64,000 nucleotides of DNA, taken from Manis javanica. Lineage: Eukaryota; Chordata; Mammalia; Pholidota; Manidae. Location of the stretch: NCBI RefSeq assembly GCF_040802235.1, contig NC_133156.1:111072173-111136172 (forward strand). Reading direction: 5' to 3'. The notes below the pieces were generated by a model, which searched no databases, had not been told where the DNA came from, and saw nothing but the letters and a program-made list of their open reading frames with translations. This document shows, in pieces, positions 43,618-56,022 of this stretch (the first letter of the stretch is position 1; each line of letters begins with the position of its first letter). The translations under genes and the position numbers were made by a program.

Positions 43618-43970
43618 CCCTTTAAGACTTCCAAAAAGCACTCTCCAAACCAAAACAACAACAGCAACAACAAAAAAAAACAAAAGCAAAAGCAAAAAAT
43701 TAAATAAATAATTTAAAAAAAAAAAAGAAAAATGCATGATTTTCTTTGACCTCAGCTGCTGTTCTCAGGCACCTGCTCACCGGTCTTGCTTCCCTGTTTC
43801 CCTAGTATCAGGGTCCCTGTCCCTTTAAGACTTCCAAAAAGCACTCACAAAAAAAAAAAAAAAGAGGGAAAAAAAAGGCCGCTCCCATTTCTTTGTTCTC
43901 TGGTGTTGGCCTCAGGCACCCCCTCACCAGTCCTGCTGCCCTGTTTCCCTAGTATCCAGGACCCCACGCA
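43618..43970 (-). repeat. two partial tandem monomers in the L1 5'UTR
   Basis: A 26-bp block (ccctttaagacttccaaa and on) is repeated exactly at 43618-43643 and 43821-43846. A second block ('ctcaggcacc' to 'tgtttccctagtatc') occurs at about 43764 and 43911. Each block is followed by an A-rich run in the same relative position, so a unit of roughly 150-200 bp is duplicated. Confidence 0.8.
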
Positions 43971-44269
43971 TGCACTGTGTCTGCGCTCTGGTCTGGATGG
44001 CTGGGGCTGGGTGCTCAGCAGTCCTGGGCTCCTTGTCCCTCCCTGCTGACTCCTCTCCACCCGCCGGGAGCTGGGGGGAGGGGCGCTTGGGTACCGCCAG
44101 GCCGGGGCTTGTATCTTATCCCCTTCGCGAGGAGCTGGGTTCTCACAGGTGTGGATGTGGTCTGGATGTTGTCCTGTGTCCTCTGGTCTCTATTTTAGGA
44201 AGAGTTGTCTTTGTTATATTTTCATAGATAAATGTGGTTTTGAGAGGAGATTTCTGTGGCTCTACTCAC

Positions 44270-44280
44270 GCCGCCATCTT
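44270..44280 (-). promoter_or_regulatory. YY1 site at the L1 5' end
   Basis: AAGATGGCGGC on the minus strand, ten bases inside the element's 5' end. A YY1 motif in this position sets the transcription start in human L1; the same role is inferred here. Confidence 0.75.
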
Positions 44281-44289
44281 GGCTCCGCC

Positions 44290-44299
44290 TGGTTCATAT
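44290..44299. repeat. target-site duplication, 5' side of the composite L1
   Basis: 'tggttcatat', identical to 36170-36179. Confidence 0.8.
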
Positions 44300-44391
44300 T
44301 TTGAAATTAAGAAACTGACATTGATATATTGCTCTTAATTAAACTACAGATTTTACTGAGATTTCAATGGTTTCTCCACTAATGTCTGTGT
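44300..44391. mobile_element. old L1M-type fragment, right part
   Basis: 'gaaattaagaaactgacatt', 'ttaattaaactacagatttt' and 'tttctccactaatgtc' continue the relic that ends at 36179. Confidence 0.6.
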
Positions 44392-44715
44392 CTTAGTATG
44401 TTTGGTCTTAGTATAAAAGAATACCATACATTGGGCAGCTTATGAACCATAGATACATACTTCTTATTGTTCTGGAGGCTGGGAAGTCTAAGATTGAGGT
44501 GCCAGCAGATTTGGTGTCTAGTGAGACTTGCTGCTTGGATGGCCATCTTCTCATTATAATCTCACGTGGTGGAATGGAGGACAGAGCTCTCTGGAATCTC
44601 ATTTATAAGGGTACCTAATCACTCTCAAAGGCTCCACTTGCAAATACCATCACATCGTGTATTAGGTTTCAATGTATAAATTTTGGGGGGACACAGATAT
44701 TCAGTCTATAGAAGT
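44392..44715 (-). mobile_element. MLT1-type (ERVL-MaLR) solo LTR, minus strand
   Basis: 'ttctggaggctgggaagtc' (about 44470), 'ggtgccagcagatttggtgt', 'tctcacgtggtggaatgg' and 'aaattttggggggacacag' (about 44677) are MLT1 landmarks in reverse order. Old and non-coding. Confidence 0.8.
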
Positions 44716-44869
44716 TTGATTCTAGTTCTAAGGTCTAGTCAAGATGCCACATTGTATTAAGCTCAGATTTTAAAAGCCTCCTTTATCTGCCTATTGCTTT
44801 TTTCATTTCTGATTATGTTTGTTTAAACTTCTTCTTATCAACAGTGCCAGAGGGGTGTGTATGTGTGTG

Positions 44870-45760
44870 TGTGGAGAGATAGAATTCTCCTTAATTCTGT
44901 AATTCAAATATATTAGACTTTATTCATTTTTTTGCCTACTTGATTTATCAGTTTCTGAGAAAGATATACTAAATTTTGCACAATGATCACAGATTCATTG
45001 TTCTTTAAATTGTATTTCTTTATGTATTTTAAGGCTATGTTGTTAGGGGCATACTGGTTCAATTCTTGGTGAATTATTCCCTTCACAATATCAACAGTTT
45101 TCCTCATAATGTAGTGAATGGACCCTTGAAGCAGGTTACCTGAGTTCAAATCTGTTTTATGACTTAGTAGTCCTCTAAGCCTCAGTTTTCTCATCTGAGA
45201 AATTGAGATAATAATGTGCCCATGTCTTTGATTTGTGTATCAGTTCAGTAAGAAAAGCACTTAGAATATCTGTTGTGTAGAAAGTACTAGCTATAACAAT
45301 ATTAAAAAGCATTTTTCCCTAAAATATATTTCATTTGATGTTAATATTGCCATTCCAGATTTCTTCCCAAAATTTGCATTCGATTAGTACATCTTTTTCC
45401 ATCCTCCTATTTTCTATATGTTGGTATATATAAGTTTTAGCTGTACTTCTTGGGTACAGCATCCAGGTGGACTTTATTTCTTCTATTCCATGTGATAACC
45501 TCTGACTTAAAGATAGCAAATTTATTCTCTATATTTATTAAAATTACTGATGTGGTTGATTTATTTTTTAATGTTTCTTTTATATATATGTACATATGTG
45601 TGCATATATGTGTGTGTATCTGCTTTTCTCCTTTCTTACTGCAATTGGATTAAGTTTTTCTTATTCTGCCTTTTCTCTTTCTGCTGGTTTGGAATTAATC
45701 CTTCTATTCATACAATATTGTTTAGTTTTTAAAATGCGTATTTGTCTTACCAACGTCTAT
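44870..45760 (-). mobile_element. old L1/HAL1-type fragment, interrupted by MIR
   Basis: Segments 44880-45095 and 45300-45480 read on the minus strand as diverged L1 endonuclease-region sequence ('ttaatattgccattccagat', 'catctttttccatcctccta'). They are separated by a MIR. Boundaries, especially the right one, are uncertain. Confidence 0.5.
45100..45300 (+). repeat. MIR SINE, plus strand
   Basis: 'cctgagttcaaatctgtttt', 'cctcagttttctcatctgag', 'gagataataatgtgcccat' and 'aaagcacttagaatatctg' follow the MIR order. It sits inside an older L1 fragment. Confidence 0.7.
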
Positions 45761-45865
45761 GTTAATATCACTACCCTCTTCCTAAAAATTAAACTCTACC
45801 AATCCTCACATTGTTGTCTAATACAGTAGATGCACCATGTTTTCAGCTCTCCAAAATTAGTCCTT

Positions 45866-48605
45866 ATTATTATTGTTTGTATGTTTCTAGAAATTTATCC
45901 ATTTCTCCTAGGTTTTCCAATGTGTTGGCATATAATTGTTCATAGTTATCTCATGAGCCTTTAGTTCTGTGGTATCAGCTATGACATCTCTATCTTTTCT
46001 GATTTTGAGTCTTTTTTTTTTTTTTTTGGAGAGTCTAAATAAAGGTTTGTATTTATCTTTTCAAAGAACCAGCTCTTAGTTTCATTGATCTTTTCTATTC
46101 TTTTTTGTCTCTCTTTCATTCATTCCAACTCTGATCTGTATTTCCTTTCCTTTTACTAATTTTAGGCTTGTGTTCTCTTTCTAGTTCCTTGAGTTATAAA
46201 GTTAGGTTTTTTCTTGAGATATTTCTTATTTCTAGATATGGGGAATTATTGCTATGAATTTCCCTCTTAGAACTGCTTTTGGTATATTTTGATTCTGTTT
46301 TTATTTACCTCAGGGTATTTCTTTATTTATCTTTTGATTTATTCTTTGACCAACTGATTGTTCAGTAGCATGTTGTTTAATCTCCACATATTTGTGAAAT
46401 TTTCAGGTTTTCTTTTTGTAATTGATTTTTTTCATACCGTCATGGTCAGAAAAGATGCTTGATATGATTTCAATCTTTTAAAATTTATTAAGGCTTGTTT
46501 TTGTGGCTAACATATGATCTATCCTGGAGAATGTTTCATTTGCACCTGAGAATAATGTGTTTTCTGTTGCTTTGGATGGAATGCTCTGTATATTTCTGCT
46601 AAATCCACGTGGTCTAACATGTTGTGTAATGCTGATGTTTCTTTTCTGATTTTCAGTCTGGATGATCTATCCATTGATGTCAGTGGAGTATTAAATGGCC
46701 AACCATTATTGTATTGCTTTCTATTTCTCCCTTTGTGTCTGCTAATATTTGCTTTATAAATTTAGGTGCTCCTATGTTGAGTCCATAAATATTTATAAAT
46801 GTTCTGTCCTCTTTTTGATTGGCCCCTTTATCATTGTGTAATGTTGTCTCTTATTTTGGTGTTTGTTTAAAAATTTATTTTATATGATGTTAGTATAGCT
46901 TCTCCAGCTTTCTTTTGGTCCCAGTTGCACAGAATACCTTTCTATCTCTTCACTTTCAGTCTGTGTTTTTATATCTGAAATGAGTTGTCTTGTAGGCAGC
47001 ATATGGATGGATTGTATTTTATTTTTTTATCCATTCAGCTGCTGTATGTCTTTTTACTGGTGAATTTAGTCCATTTACATTTAAAGTAATTCTTGACAAG
47101 TATGTACTTACTATCATTTTATTTTGTTTTCTGGCTGTTTTGTACTTCTGTTTCTTGTTCTCTTCTTTTGTACTTTGGTGACTTTAGTGATATGCTTATA
47201 TTCCTTTCTCTATCTTTTGTGCATCTACTGTAGCTTTTTGCTTTACAGTTACCATAAGGCTTTTATATAATAACAACTTATTACAGCCTGTTTTAGGTCG
47301 ATAACAACTTAAGCTCGAACACATTATAAAGATCTAATTTTTATTTTCCCTCCCTCATTTTTTGAATGTCACATTTTATATTTGTCTTGTCTGTTCCTTA
47401 ACTAATTATTGTAGTTATAGCTATTTTTACTTTTGTCTTTAAACCTTAATACTCGCTATGATTAATCCACCACCTTTACTACATCTTTTACCAGTGAGAT
47501 TTATACTTTCGTGTTTTCCTGTTACTAATTAGTGCCCTTTGTTTCAGCTTGAGTAAGTCCCTTTAACATTTCTTGTAAAGCTGGTTTAATGGTGAACACT
47601 TAGATTTCATCTGGAAAACTCTTTCTCTCTCATTCAATTCTGAATGACAACTTTGCTAGGTACAGTATTCCTGGTTGGAAGTTTTTCTTACTTTCAGCAT
47701 TATGAATATATCACACCACTTCCTTTTGGCCTGCAAGGTTTCTGCTTAAAAATATGCTGATTGTTTTATAGGGGTATCCTTGTACATAACAAGTTGTTTT
47801 TCTCCTGTTGTTTTTAAGATTCTCTCTTTGTCTTTAACTTTTGAGATTTTAAGTATAATGTGCCTTGGTGTGGTTCTCTTCGGGCTCATTTTGTTGTAAC
47901 TCTCTGTGCTTCCTGGATCTGGATGTCTGTCTCCTTCCCCAGGTTAGGGAAAATTTCAGCCACTCTTCAAATAACTTTTCTCTCTTCTCCTTCTGGGACC
48001 CCTATAATGCAAATGTTGGTCTGTTTGATGTTATACTTTAAGTCCCTTAAGCTATCTTTTTTTTTTTTTCATTCTTTTTCTTTTGGCTGTGCTGCTTGGA
48101 TGAGTTTCACTGCCTTGTCTTTGAGGTCACTGATCCTTTCTGCTGATTCATCTAGTCTGTGGTTGAACCTCTCTGGTATATTTTTCAGTTCATTTATTTT
48201 CAACTTTATGACGTATTTGGTGCTTTCTTATTCCTCTTTGTTGAAGGTCTTACTGTGTTCATCCATCCCTCTTCCAAGTTCAGTGAACGTATTTATGACC
48301 ATTATTTTGAACTCTATCTGGTAAATCACTTATCTCCACTTCATTAAGGAGATTTTTCTGTTTTGTTTTGCTCTTGTGTGTGTATCAGATTCTTGTTTCT
48401 TCATTTTCCTTGACTGTCTGTTTTGGTTTGTGTGTATTAGATAAAGCAGTCATTTCTCCCAGTTTTGGAGTAGACTTGTGTAGGAAATGAACATCATCAT
48501 TCAGCCCTGCCCTGGCTCTTGGTTTTCTCTCAAACCTTCATGGCTGTCCTATTTTATTTTTAATGGAGCAGTATTTAAATAATCTATTTAAGAATCCATT
48601 CCTAA
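45866..48605 (-). mobile_element. L1 lacking its 3' half, minus strand
   Basis: On the minus strand: 5'UTR remnant (about 48605-48340), ORF1 relic (about 48340-47530) and the endonuclease half of ORF2 (about 47060-45866). The RT domain, C-terminus and 3'UTR are absent, and no poly(A)/poly(T) marks the 3' edge at 45866. It resembles the decayed L1 at 10.3-16.9 kb more than the young copy. An internal T-run at about 46011-46027 is an expansion. All frames broken. Confidence 0.8.
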
Positions 48606-49266
48606 CACAGGCCCAGTACCCAGGCAGTAGGATGCTGCCACCTTGATTTCAAAGGGTCCAGTGGAGTTGTCTGGGTGGGGCCACCTGGTAAAGCTCTGGG
48701 GTCCTGACCTCCACCTCATGGAGAACTGCAGCATGGGCACAGGCATAGCAATACCCCTCTGCAAGGGGAAAACAGCCACCCCAGTGGGTCTGGAATGTAG
48801 AACCTCCAACCCAATGGGCCAAGAGGGTGGAACAGCAAACCAAAGATTATTCTTGAGCCTTAAGGTTTAAGGTTTAAGGTTGTTTGCCTTGTTAGATTTT
48901 GGACTTACTTAGGACCTATATGCCTTTTCATCTTTCCTATTTCTCCCTCTTGAAATGAAATATCTGTCCTATGCCTGTCCCACAACTATATTTTGGAAGC
49001 TTATAATTTGGTTTCACATGTTCACAGCACAGCTGGATTTTGGAAGCATATAATTTGGTTTCACAGATTCACAGCTGCATTTATCTCAGGATGAATCATA
49101 TCTTGAGTCTCACCCATATCTGATTTAGATATTAGATGAGACTTTGGAATTTAAATTTTAGAGTTGGTGCTGAAACAAGTTAAGACTTTCAGAGGTATTA
49201 GGGTGGATTTAATATATTTTGCATACAAGAAGGACATCAATTTTGGGGGGTCCAGTGGTAGAATGT
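48606..49266 (+). mobile_element. MaLR internal region remnant (MST/MLT-int type)
   Basis: 'cctgacctccacctcatgga', 'tagattttggacttacttag', 'ttctccctcttgaaatga', 'gatgagactttggaattt' and 'gctgaaacaagttaagactt' follow the 3' part of a MaLR internal sequence, directly followed by an LTR. Non-coding. It contains a 47-bp tandem duplication at 48991-49080. Confidence 0.75.
48991..49080 (+). repeat. 47-bp tandem duplication inside the MaLR internal region
   Basis: A unit beginning 'ttttggaagcttataatttg' (48991-49037) is repeated from 49038 with a few changes. Confidence 0.8.
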
Positions 49267-49590
49267 TATGGGTTGAATGTGTTTCCCCAGATTCATGTGT
49301 TGAAATCCTAAACCTTAAGTGAAGGTATTGGAAGTGGAGCCTTCGGGTGATTAGGTTATGAGTTGTCATGAATGGGATTAAACCTTTATAAAAGATCTCA
49401 GAGAACTGTCTTATCCTTTCTGCTATATGAGGACCCAGCAAAGATGGAGGTGTGTGAACTAGGAAATGCCCACCCCCGTCAGAAGCCAACTATCCTGGCA
49501 CCCTCCAAAATTGTGAGAAACAATTGTTTATTGTTTATAAGCCATCTAATCTGTGGTAGTCCATCATAGCAGCCTAAATTGACAAAGACC
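49267..49590 (+). mobile_element. MaLR 3' LTR (MLT1/MST group), plus strand
   Basis: Starts with 'tgttatgggttgaatgtgtt' and includes 'attcatgtgttgaaatcc', 'gattaggttatgagttg', 'tgaggacccagcaaagatgg', 'ttgtgagaaacaattg', 'tttataagccatctaatctg', ending near 'gcctaaattgaca'. It joins the internal region to its left, so this is a partial provirus-like element, not a solo LTR. Ancient and inert. Confidence 0.85.
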
Positions 49591-50239
49591 AGAATGTATA
49601 ATACAAACCCCTGGTATCAATTAATCAGAGACAGTACAATGCAACCATTCATGAATTTTGTAACTGTAAAGAAAACCAAAAAATGATGTTCATCCAGATG
49701 AGGTGACTGTTTAAAATTATAAGATAAACAATTTCCCTCATGTACACGTACTTTATCATTTTAAGAATCATAAAATTTTCAAACTCAAACTCCTAAAACT
49801 TTCAGGAGCCAATAATTATGTATTGATACTGAAAAATAGCAGACATTACATTGTAACATTATTGTTCACCATTTTCTCTAGATATAGAGATTTCATTTAA
49901 GAGTATATCTGAGTTGGATATTAACAATAAAATTATGCCTTATCACCTTTTATGTATCTATTGTTCCAACTGCTTATCCATAAAACCATTAAGTATATAC
50001 AAAGATCAGCTAAGTCTTGTTTATTCTCAATTATAAACATAAGTTTAAAAGTTAAAACTGTAATCTCATTTTACCTAAGTCCTACTCATATCTGTAGGCA
50101 CCCTGCTTTATCTTTCACATTATGATTAAGGTTAAAAAATTACTTAACTAGAACAGGAACACATATATTTAACCTAATGAATGGCCATAAATAATATTTA
50201 ATGAATGATGTGAATTCTCATGAAGGAGAGCGCCCAACA
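49591..50239. other. AT-rich single-copy sequence
   Basis: No feature recognised. Confidence 0.4.
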
Positions 50240-50345
50240 TTTTCTAAGTATTTACTGAGTGCTTATTTATTCAATATCATTTGATAAGGACACTAAAGTG
50301 CAGAGAGGTCAAGTAAGAGCTCAGTCTAAGGGTTGTCTGCTTTTG
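50240..50345 (-). repeat. MIR fragment, minus strand
   Basis: 'aagtatttactgagtgctta' and 'aaagtgcagagaggtcaagt' fit a reversed MIR. Short and diverged. Confidence 0.5.
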
Positions 50346-50639
50346 GTTCTTCTCCAAAGGGGATACTAAATCTGATCATTTTATTTATTTACTTATCAAA
50401 TTGATTACTTATTTACTTTAAACCTTTCTTTTCTCAACCACGGCTAACTTCATCAGAGTGAGGTCAAAATGGGCATGACTGTTCAAGGGAACTATCCAAA
50501 AATTGAGTAAGAGGTCTCATTGCGATACAAGATTGGTTTTGTGAACTTGTATGTTACTCCCTGTTTCATAAATTTGAAACCAATTGTCTCTGAACAAACT
50601 TGACAGATGACAGTTTATTAAAGACATGGTTCTGGGACA

Positions 50640-51046
50640 CTTTTTATGATTCCATTTGCCATGTTTGGGATTACGTGGGTGAGCTCTAAAAGTAGTCCCA
50701 AGTGTCCTTGTAAGAGAGGCAGAGGGAAATTTGATCTGATGAGAAGGTAGTGGGATGACTAAAGCAAGATGTTACTGGCTTTGAAAACACAGGAAGGGGT
50801 TACAAGCCAAGGAAGGCAAAGAATGCAGCTCTAGAATCTGGAGAAGACAAGGAAATAGATTCTCCCCTTGATGCTCTGCAACAAGTGCCCTGCCAACACC
50901 TTGATTTTGGCCCAGTAAAACTGATTTTAGAACCTGACCTCCAAAACTATAGAATAAATGCACCAAGGTGACCAAAGAAACTTTTTAAGTCACCAAATTT
51001 GTGGGAAGTTGTCATTGCACCCACAAGAAACTAATCCAAAGACTAA
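50640..51046 (+). mobile_element. MLT1-type LTR, plus strand
   Basis: 'acgtgggtgagctctaaaa', 'gtgtccttgtaagagaggc', 'acaagccaaggaaggcaaag', 'gccaacaccttgattttgg', 'cctccaaaactatagaat' and 'ttttaagtcaccaaatttg' follow MLT1 order. The left boundary is not clear. Confidence 0.75.
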
Positions 51047-51864
51047 ACAGCCTTATATTTACTAGCAGAATGACTTTTATGAAATTGTACCCTATTTTAC
51101 TCAAATTCCAATTGTCATATTCTAGTAATCTTGTTCCTAAGCACATAGCAAACTATAAATAGGTGATAGCCTCTGAGATCAATGAAAACCCTTTTCATTT
51201 AAAAAATCTTTTATTGGCCTCCTCTATTCCTTATTTTCCACCTCATAGCAAAAAATACTTTCCCTATAGGATAGTTCTTGACCTCTCCTCTCTCCCCCTA
51301 ATAAACTTGTACTTGTTACTCTGTTCATTGCATAGCTTTATTATTGTAGAGCTAATGCTCCTGGCCTGCTAAGCTCCAGACCCCGCATTTCCAATGGTCT
51401 GCCATGCATTTTCAACTGGGTAGCTCATTGGCATCTTACATTTAATGTAACTGGAAATGAATTCTTCCCATGCATAGATTTATAAACAGAAAACCTAATC
51501 ACACCAGAAAATGAATGCTTCAGTCCAGTAAGATACGTTGAGTTGTTTTACACAATAATGGGAAACTAAAGAAGTATCTCTTTTTTTTTTTTTTTTGGTG
51601 TTTGCAGATGTCAATTTTGAGTAATATTTCTTCACTTTGCCTTGTTTCACATGGACCATGCTAGTCATGGTGCAAATGACTGTAGGAATGGAAAATCTGA
51701 TTTTTAGACTATTCTGTATGTGAATTCTAACACTATGATCTTCTCAAACAACTATCAAAACCTTAGTTGTTTTTCTATTTATCCTTTTAAACCATACTGC
51801 ATGCTCACAGATTATATACATCATAAAGTGTTGCTCTGACACCACATTGAAGTTATTTTTAAGT
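51047..51864. other. single-copy AT-rich sequence with a poly(T) run
   Basis: A T-run at about 51579-51596 is the only visible structure. No gene recognised. Confidence 0.4.
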
Positions 51865-51930
51865 CAGTTTTTACTGGAGCATAATTTACATACACTAAGA
51901 TGTACCAATTTTAAGTGTAGAACTGATATG
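51865..51930 (-). mobile_element. old L1 3' end fragment, minus strand
   Basis: 'tactggagcataatttacat' and 'taccaattttaagtgtagaa' are an old L1 3' end in reverse. Confidence 0.55.
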
Positions 51931-53640
51931 GAGCACTTTTTAAGGTATAAGGAAAAAAACAGTGAGGTACAAAAGATTACATACAGTATGCTTCCTATTA
52001 TGTAAGGAAGGAAAAACATGAATATATATATTTGCCTATGTTTGCAAAATGAAACATAGGAAGGGTAAATCAGGGTAACCAAATGGAATTGGTTAAACTA
52101 TAATGGGTAGGTGAAAATGGGACCTCTTACATATAACTTTTAAGTACACTTTTGACTTTTGAATCAGTTTAAAATTTTACATATTTATTTAAAAAATGGG
52201 AGTAAATCAACAAGAAAGAAAACCCTATAGATCAACACAAAAAATCTGTAGTGAAAATTAATAACATAAAGAATTCAAGTAAAATGGGGGACAGCACTCT
52301 ACCTTCTCTAAATTTTTTTCTCAAGATTGAAAGAATTGTGAAGAAACCTTGAACTTTACCCTGCAGTTTGTTATTGGTGGTATTAGTGATTTTTGAAACC
52401 ATTTTGTGTATATTGTAGGACCCAGGACCCAGGATTATCACTGTGAAAGAAGAGTGATAAAATATGAAATGTGGGAGGAGGTGCAGAACTACTACTGGAC
52501 TTTAATTGGAGGTTATCCTGATTGTAAAATGTGTGTGTATGAACTATCTACTACATGGGTCTATGTAGCACCTTAGTCTTGGTATCTAAATATTTCCCAC
52601 TAAAAAGAAACAGAGATCCTTAGGAATGACTGATTCCAAGGAGGGACTGTAAAAGGTAAAACTAAAATATATTGTTCCAGAAATCAAGGAAGTGCTAAAA
52701 AATGGATGAAGATGTGCCAAAGTAGAAGCCAGCTTACAGGGGCTTCCAATGGCCAAATCTGGGACATTTGAGTATAAGGACAATAACGAATACTGAATAA
52801 AAAAGAATCCACAAATCCAGTTATTAACAACAAACTGGTGGAACCAAATAGTAAATGGAGAATTGACAGTAGAAAATCACAATTTGATATCTACAATGTA
52901 ATACTTAATTCAAGGTTAATAAAATGTAGTTAGGAAACAGGATCTATGCAATCTTAAGGTATCAACCCATAGATGATTATGTAACCACAAAAGACAAAAA
53001 AATATTTGTGATGGAATAATGTGGCCTGTACCAGCTTAACCAAGTGATTAAACAGTATCACCAGTAACTGGACAGTGATTTTACATGCCTCCAAAAGTGT
53101 TTGAGAAGAACATAAAGTCATGAATTACTGGTGATTAATAATTAATTATTGAGAGAAATCCCAACTGTAGAATATTCTCTGAAATGATTAGTCTGGATTC
53201 CTCAAAAATAACCCATGTCATGGAAGAAACAAAAAAGAAGGGAAACTTTTCAAGATTAAGGGAAATTAAATTTAATGCATGATTATTGATTAAATCCTGG
53301 GTTTTAAAATATCAGTATAAAGAACAATGTTGGAGCAACTTGGCAAAACCTGAATGTGGACTACACATCAGATTTAAACTATCAACCGTCAAAATGATTT
53401 ATTTTACTGTGGCAATGTAACTGAGGTATATAGAAGAATAATGTTATTTTTCTGAAGAGACACATCTCAAAGTATTTAGAGATCATATCATGATGTTTGC
53501 ACCTTACTTTTAAATGAAGGTTCGGGGGAGGACAGGGAGGAAAAATATATGTGACAAAATATTAAACAGTAAATTTAAGTGAAGGTATAGGAATGTTTGT
53601 TTTCAACCTTTATTTTTTTAAAGGGAATATTCTAGTGTTA
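51931..53640 (+). mobile_element. old L1M-type 3'UTR relic(s), approximate extent
   Basis: The stretch contains landmarks I associate with old L1M 3' sequences: 'acagtatgcttcctattatg' (about 51983), and near the right end 'tctggattcctcaaaaataa', 'catgtcatggaagaaac', 'tggagcaacttggcaaaacc' and 'tgtttgcaccttacttttaa'. It may be one long relic or two adjacent ones. No coding capacity. Subfamily cannot be named by eye. Confidence 0.45.
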
Positions 53641-54325
53641 AGAAAAACTTTAAAAATACAATCAGTGACCTTTAGATAAGGAGAAAACCTATAAAGTTAT
53701 AATATATTATTATTATTATCATGTACCATTGTTGGCAGGCTGTGTTCACAAAATCGGCATCATGTGCTTCCTACAATAATTGAATCTCCTGGACTTATTC
53801 TTGTTAAACTGACAACTGGAGACACTGAAGTGCTCATCAGGTTCTCAGAGTTGCCATTCCAGGGGTTTCCTCAGCTTGGATCTGCTCCCAACCAAGGCTC
53901 AAAGCACAGATGTACTCATTTCTGGATTTATGGGTCATCAATTAAATCACATTTCAGAATCAATTTTTTTTCAGTGTTGTGATTCAGTCTTCACTGCCCT
54001 TGTGTGTTTGATATTTATTTTCAAAAGAAACCCACTGTAGTAACTGTACAACTATTCCCCAGTTTTTGAGAATTTATGGGACATTATTTTAACATTATTT
54101 AAGATGAAGCAATTGTTTTCTTTAAAAAAATCTTGAGTCTTAAAATTTTTTAAATCCATTTAAAAATAACTGATTTGTTTTATTTGTTGGCCTAGGTTAA
54201 TGTGCTTATTAGTGTTTTTATGAAATAATGTTATTGTGAGACAATGTATTTTTGAAACATCAAAGAATATATTAGAAATCTAAAGAAATCATCTGTAACT
54301 AATTCTATTTCTTTATAACTAAAGA
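53641..54325. other. AT-rich single-copy sequence
   Basis: The 72-codon frame at 53764-53982 has no recognised domain. A short (ATT)n-like stretch lies near 53705-53719. Confidence 0.4.
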
Positions 54326-54530
54326 GTGTGGAGACAGACAGACATGGATTCAAGTCCCTGCTGTGGCACTTAGGACTTGTGAGATTCTGAGCAGGTTATT
54401 TATTCCTTTCAAGCCTTGATTTATATCTTTGCAAAATGGGGAAATTAATAGTGCCTAGCTAATAGAATTACTATGAAGATTAGTATACAAAGTGTTTACT
54501 GAAGAGCCTGATAAGATTAGGTGCATGGTA
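54326..54530 (+). repeat. MIR SINE, plus strand
   Basis: 'gtggagacagacagacatgg', 'attcaagtccctgctgtggc', 'gagcaggttatttattcc', 'gcaaaatggggaaattaata' and 'aattactatgaagattag' follow the MIR core and 3' region. Confidence 0.8.
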
Positions 54531-55892
<1,362 letters not shown>

Positions 55893-56022
55893 ACAGTACA
55901 AACTCTTAGGCCTGACCAAAGGCTTATTGGATTAGAATCTCTGGTGGATGCCTGGGAATCTGCACTTTCAGTATTCATCACTGGAGATTTTTATGCATAG
56001 AAGTTTGAGAACCACTGGTATA
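55893..56022. mobile_element. MER5-type hAT MITE fragment
   Basis: 'ggcctgaccaaaggcttatt', 'gattagaatctctggtgg', 'gcctgggaatctgcac' and a terminal 'agtttgagaaccactgg' fit the MER5A half-element. Confidence 0.75.

Larger units (their letters stand above)
36180..44289 (-). mobile_element. young full-length L1 with an ERV-derived 3' extension
   Basis: Minus-strand order: 5' end at 44289 (starts GGCGGAGCC), 5'UTR to 43260, ORF1, ORF2 to 38381, a 3'UTR with a G-rich purine tract (about 38300-38190) and an A-run near 38052-38031. A 140-bp segment and a second A-run at about 37880-37870 follow. Then come about 1.65 kb of ERV-like env-PPT-U3-R sequence ending with AATAAA at 36246-36241 and a ten-base poly(A) at 36222-36213. 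A 10-bp duplication brackets the entire 8.1 kb. The ordinary L1 3'UTR of related copies is a few hundred bases, so the extra 1.8 kb is the anomaly. Read-through (3' transduction) ending at an LTR polyadenylation site is the simplest explanation. Confidence 0.85.
43260..44289 (-). promoter_or_regulatory. L1 5'UTR and internal promoter
   Basis: GC-rich (especially 43900-44160), ending at the element's 5' terminus. It contains two partial tandem units and A-rich tracts. This region drives pol II transcription of L1 from inside the element. The A-rich runs around 43670-43720 and 43850-43878 are internal to the UTR, not poly(A) tails. Confidence 0.75.

Noticed and set aside
43665..43735. A-rich runs in the L1 5'UTR as a poly(A) tail marking a second insertion
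   Set aside because: The A-rich tract recurs at the same relative place in the second monomer (43850-43878) and the UTR continues on both sides, so it is part of the promoter unit.
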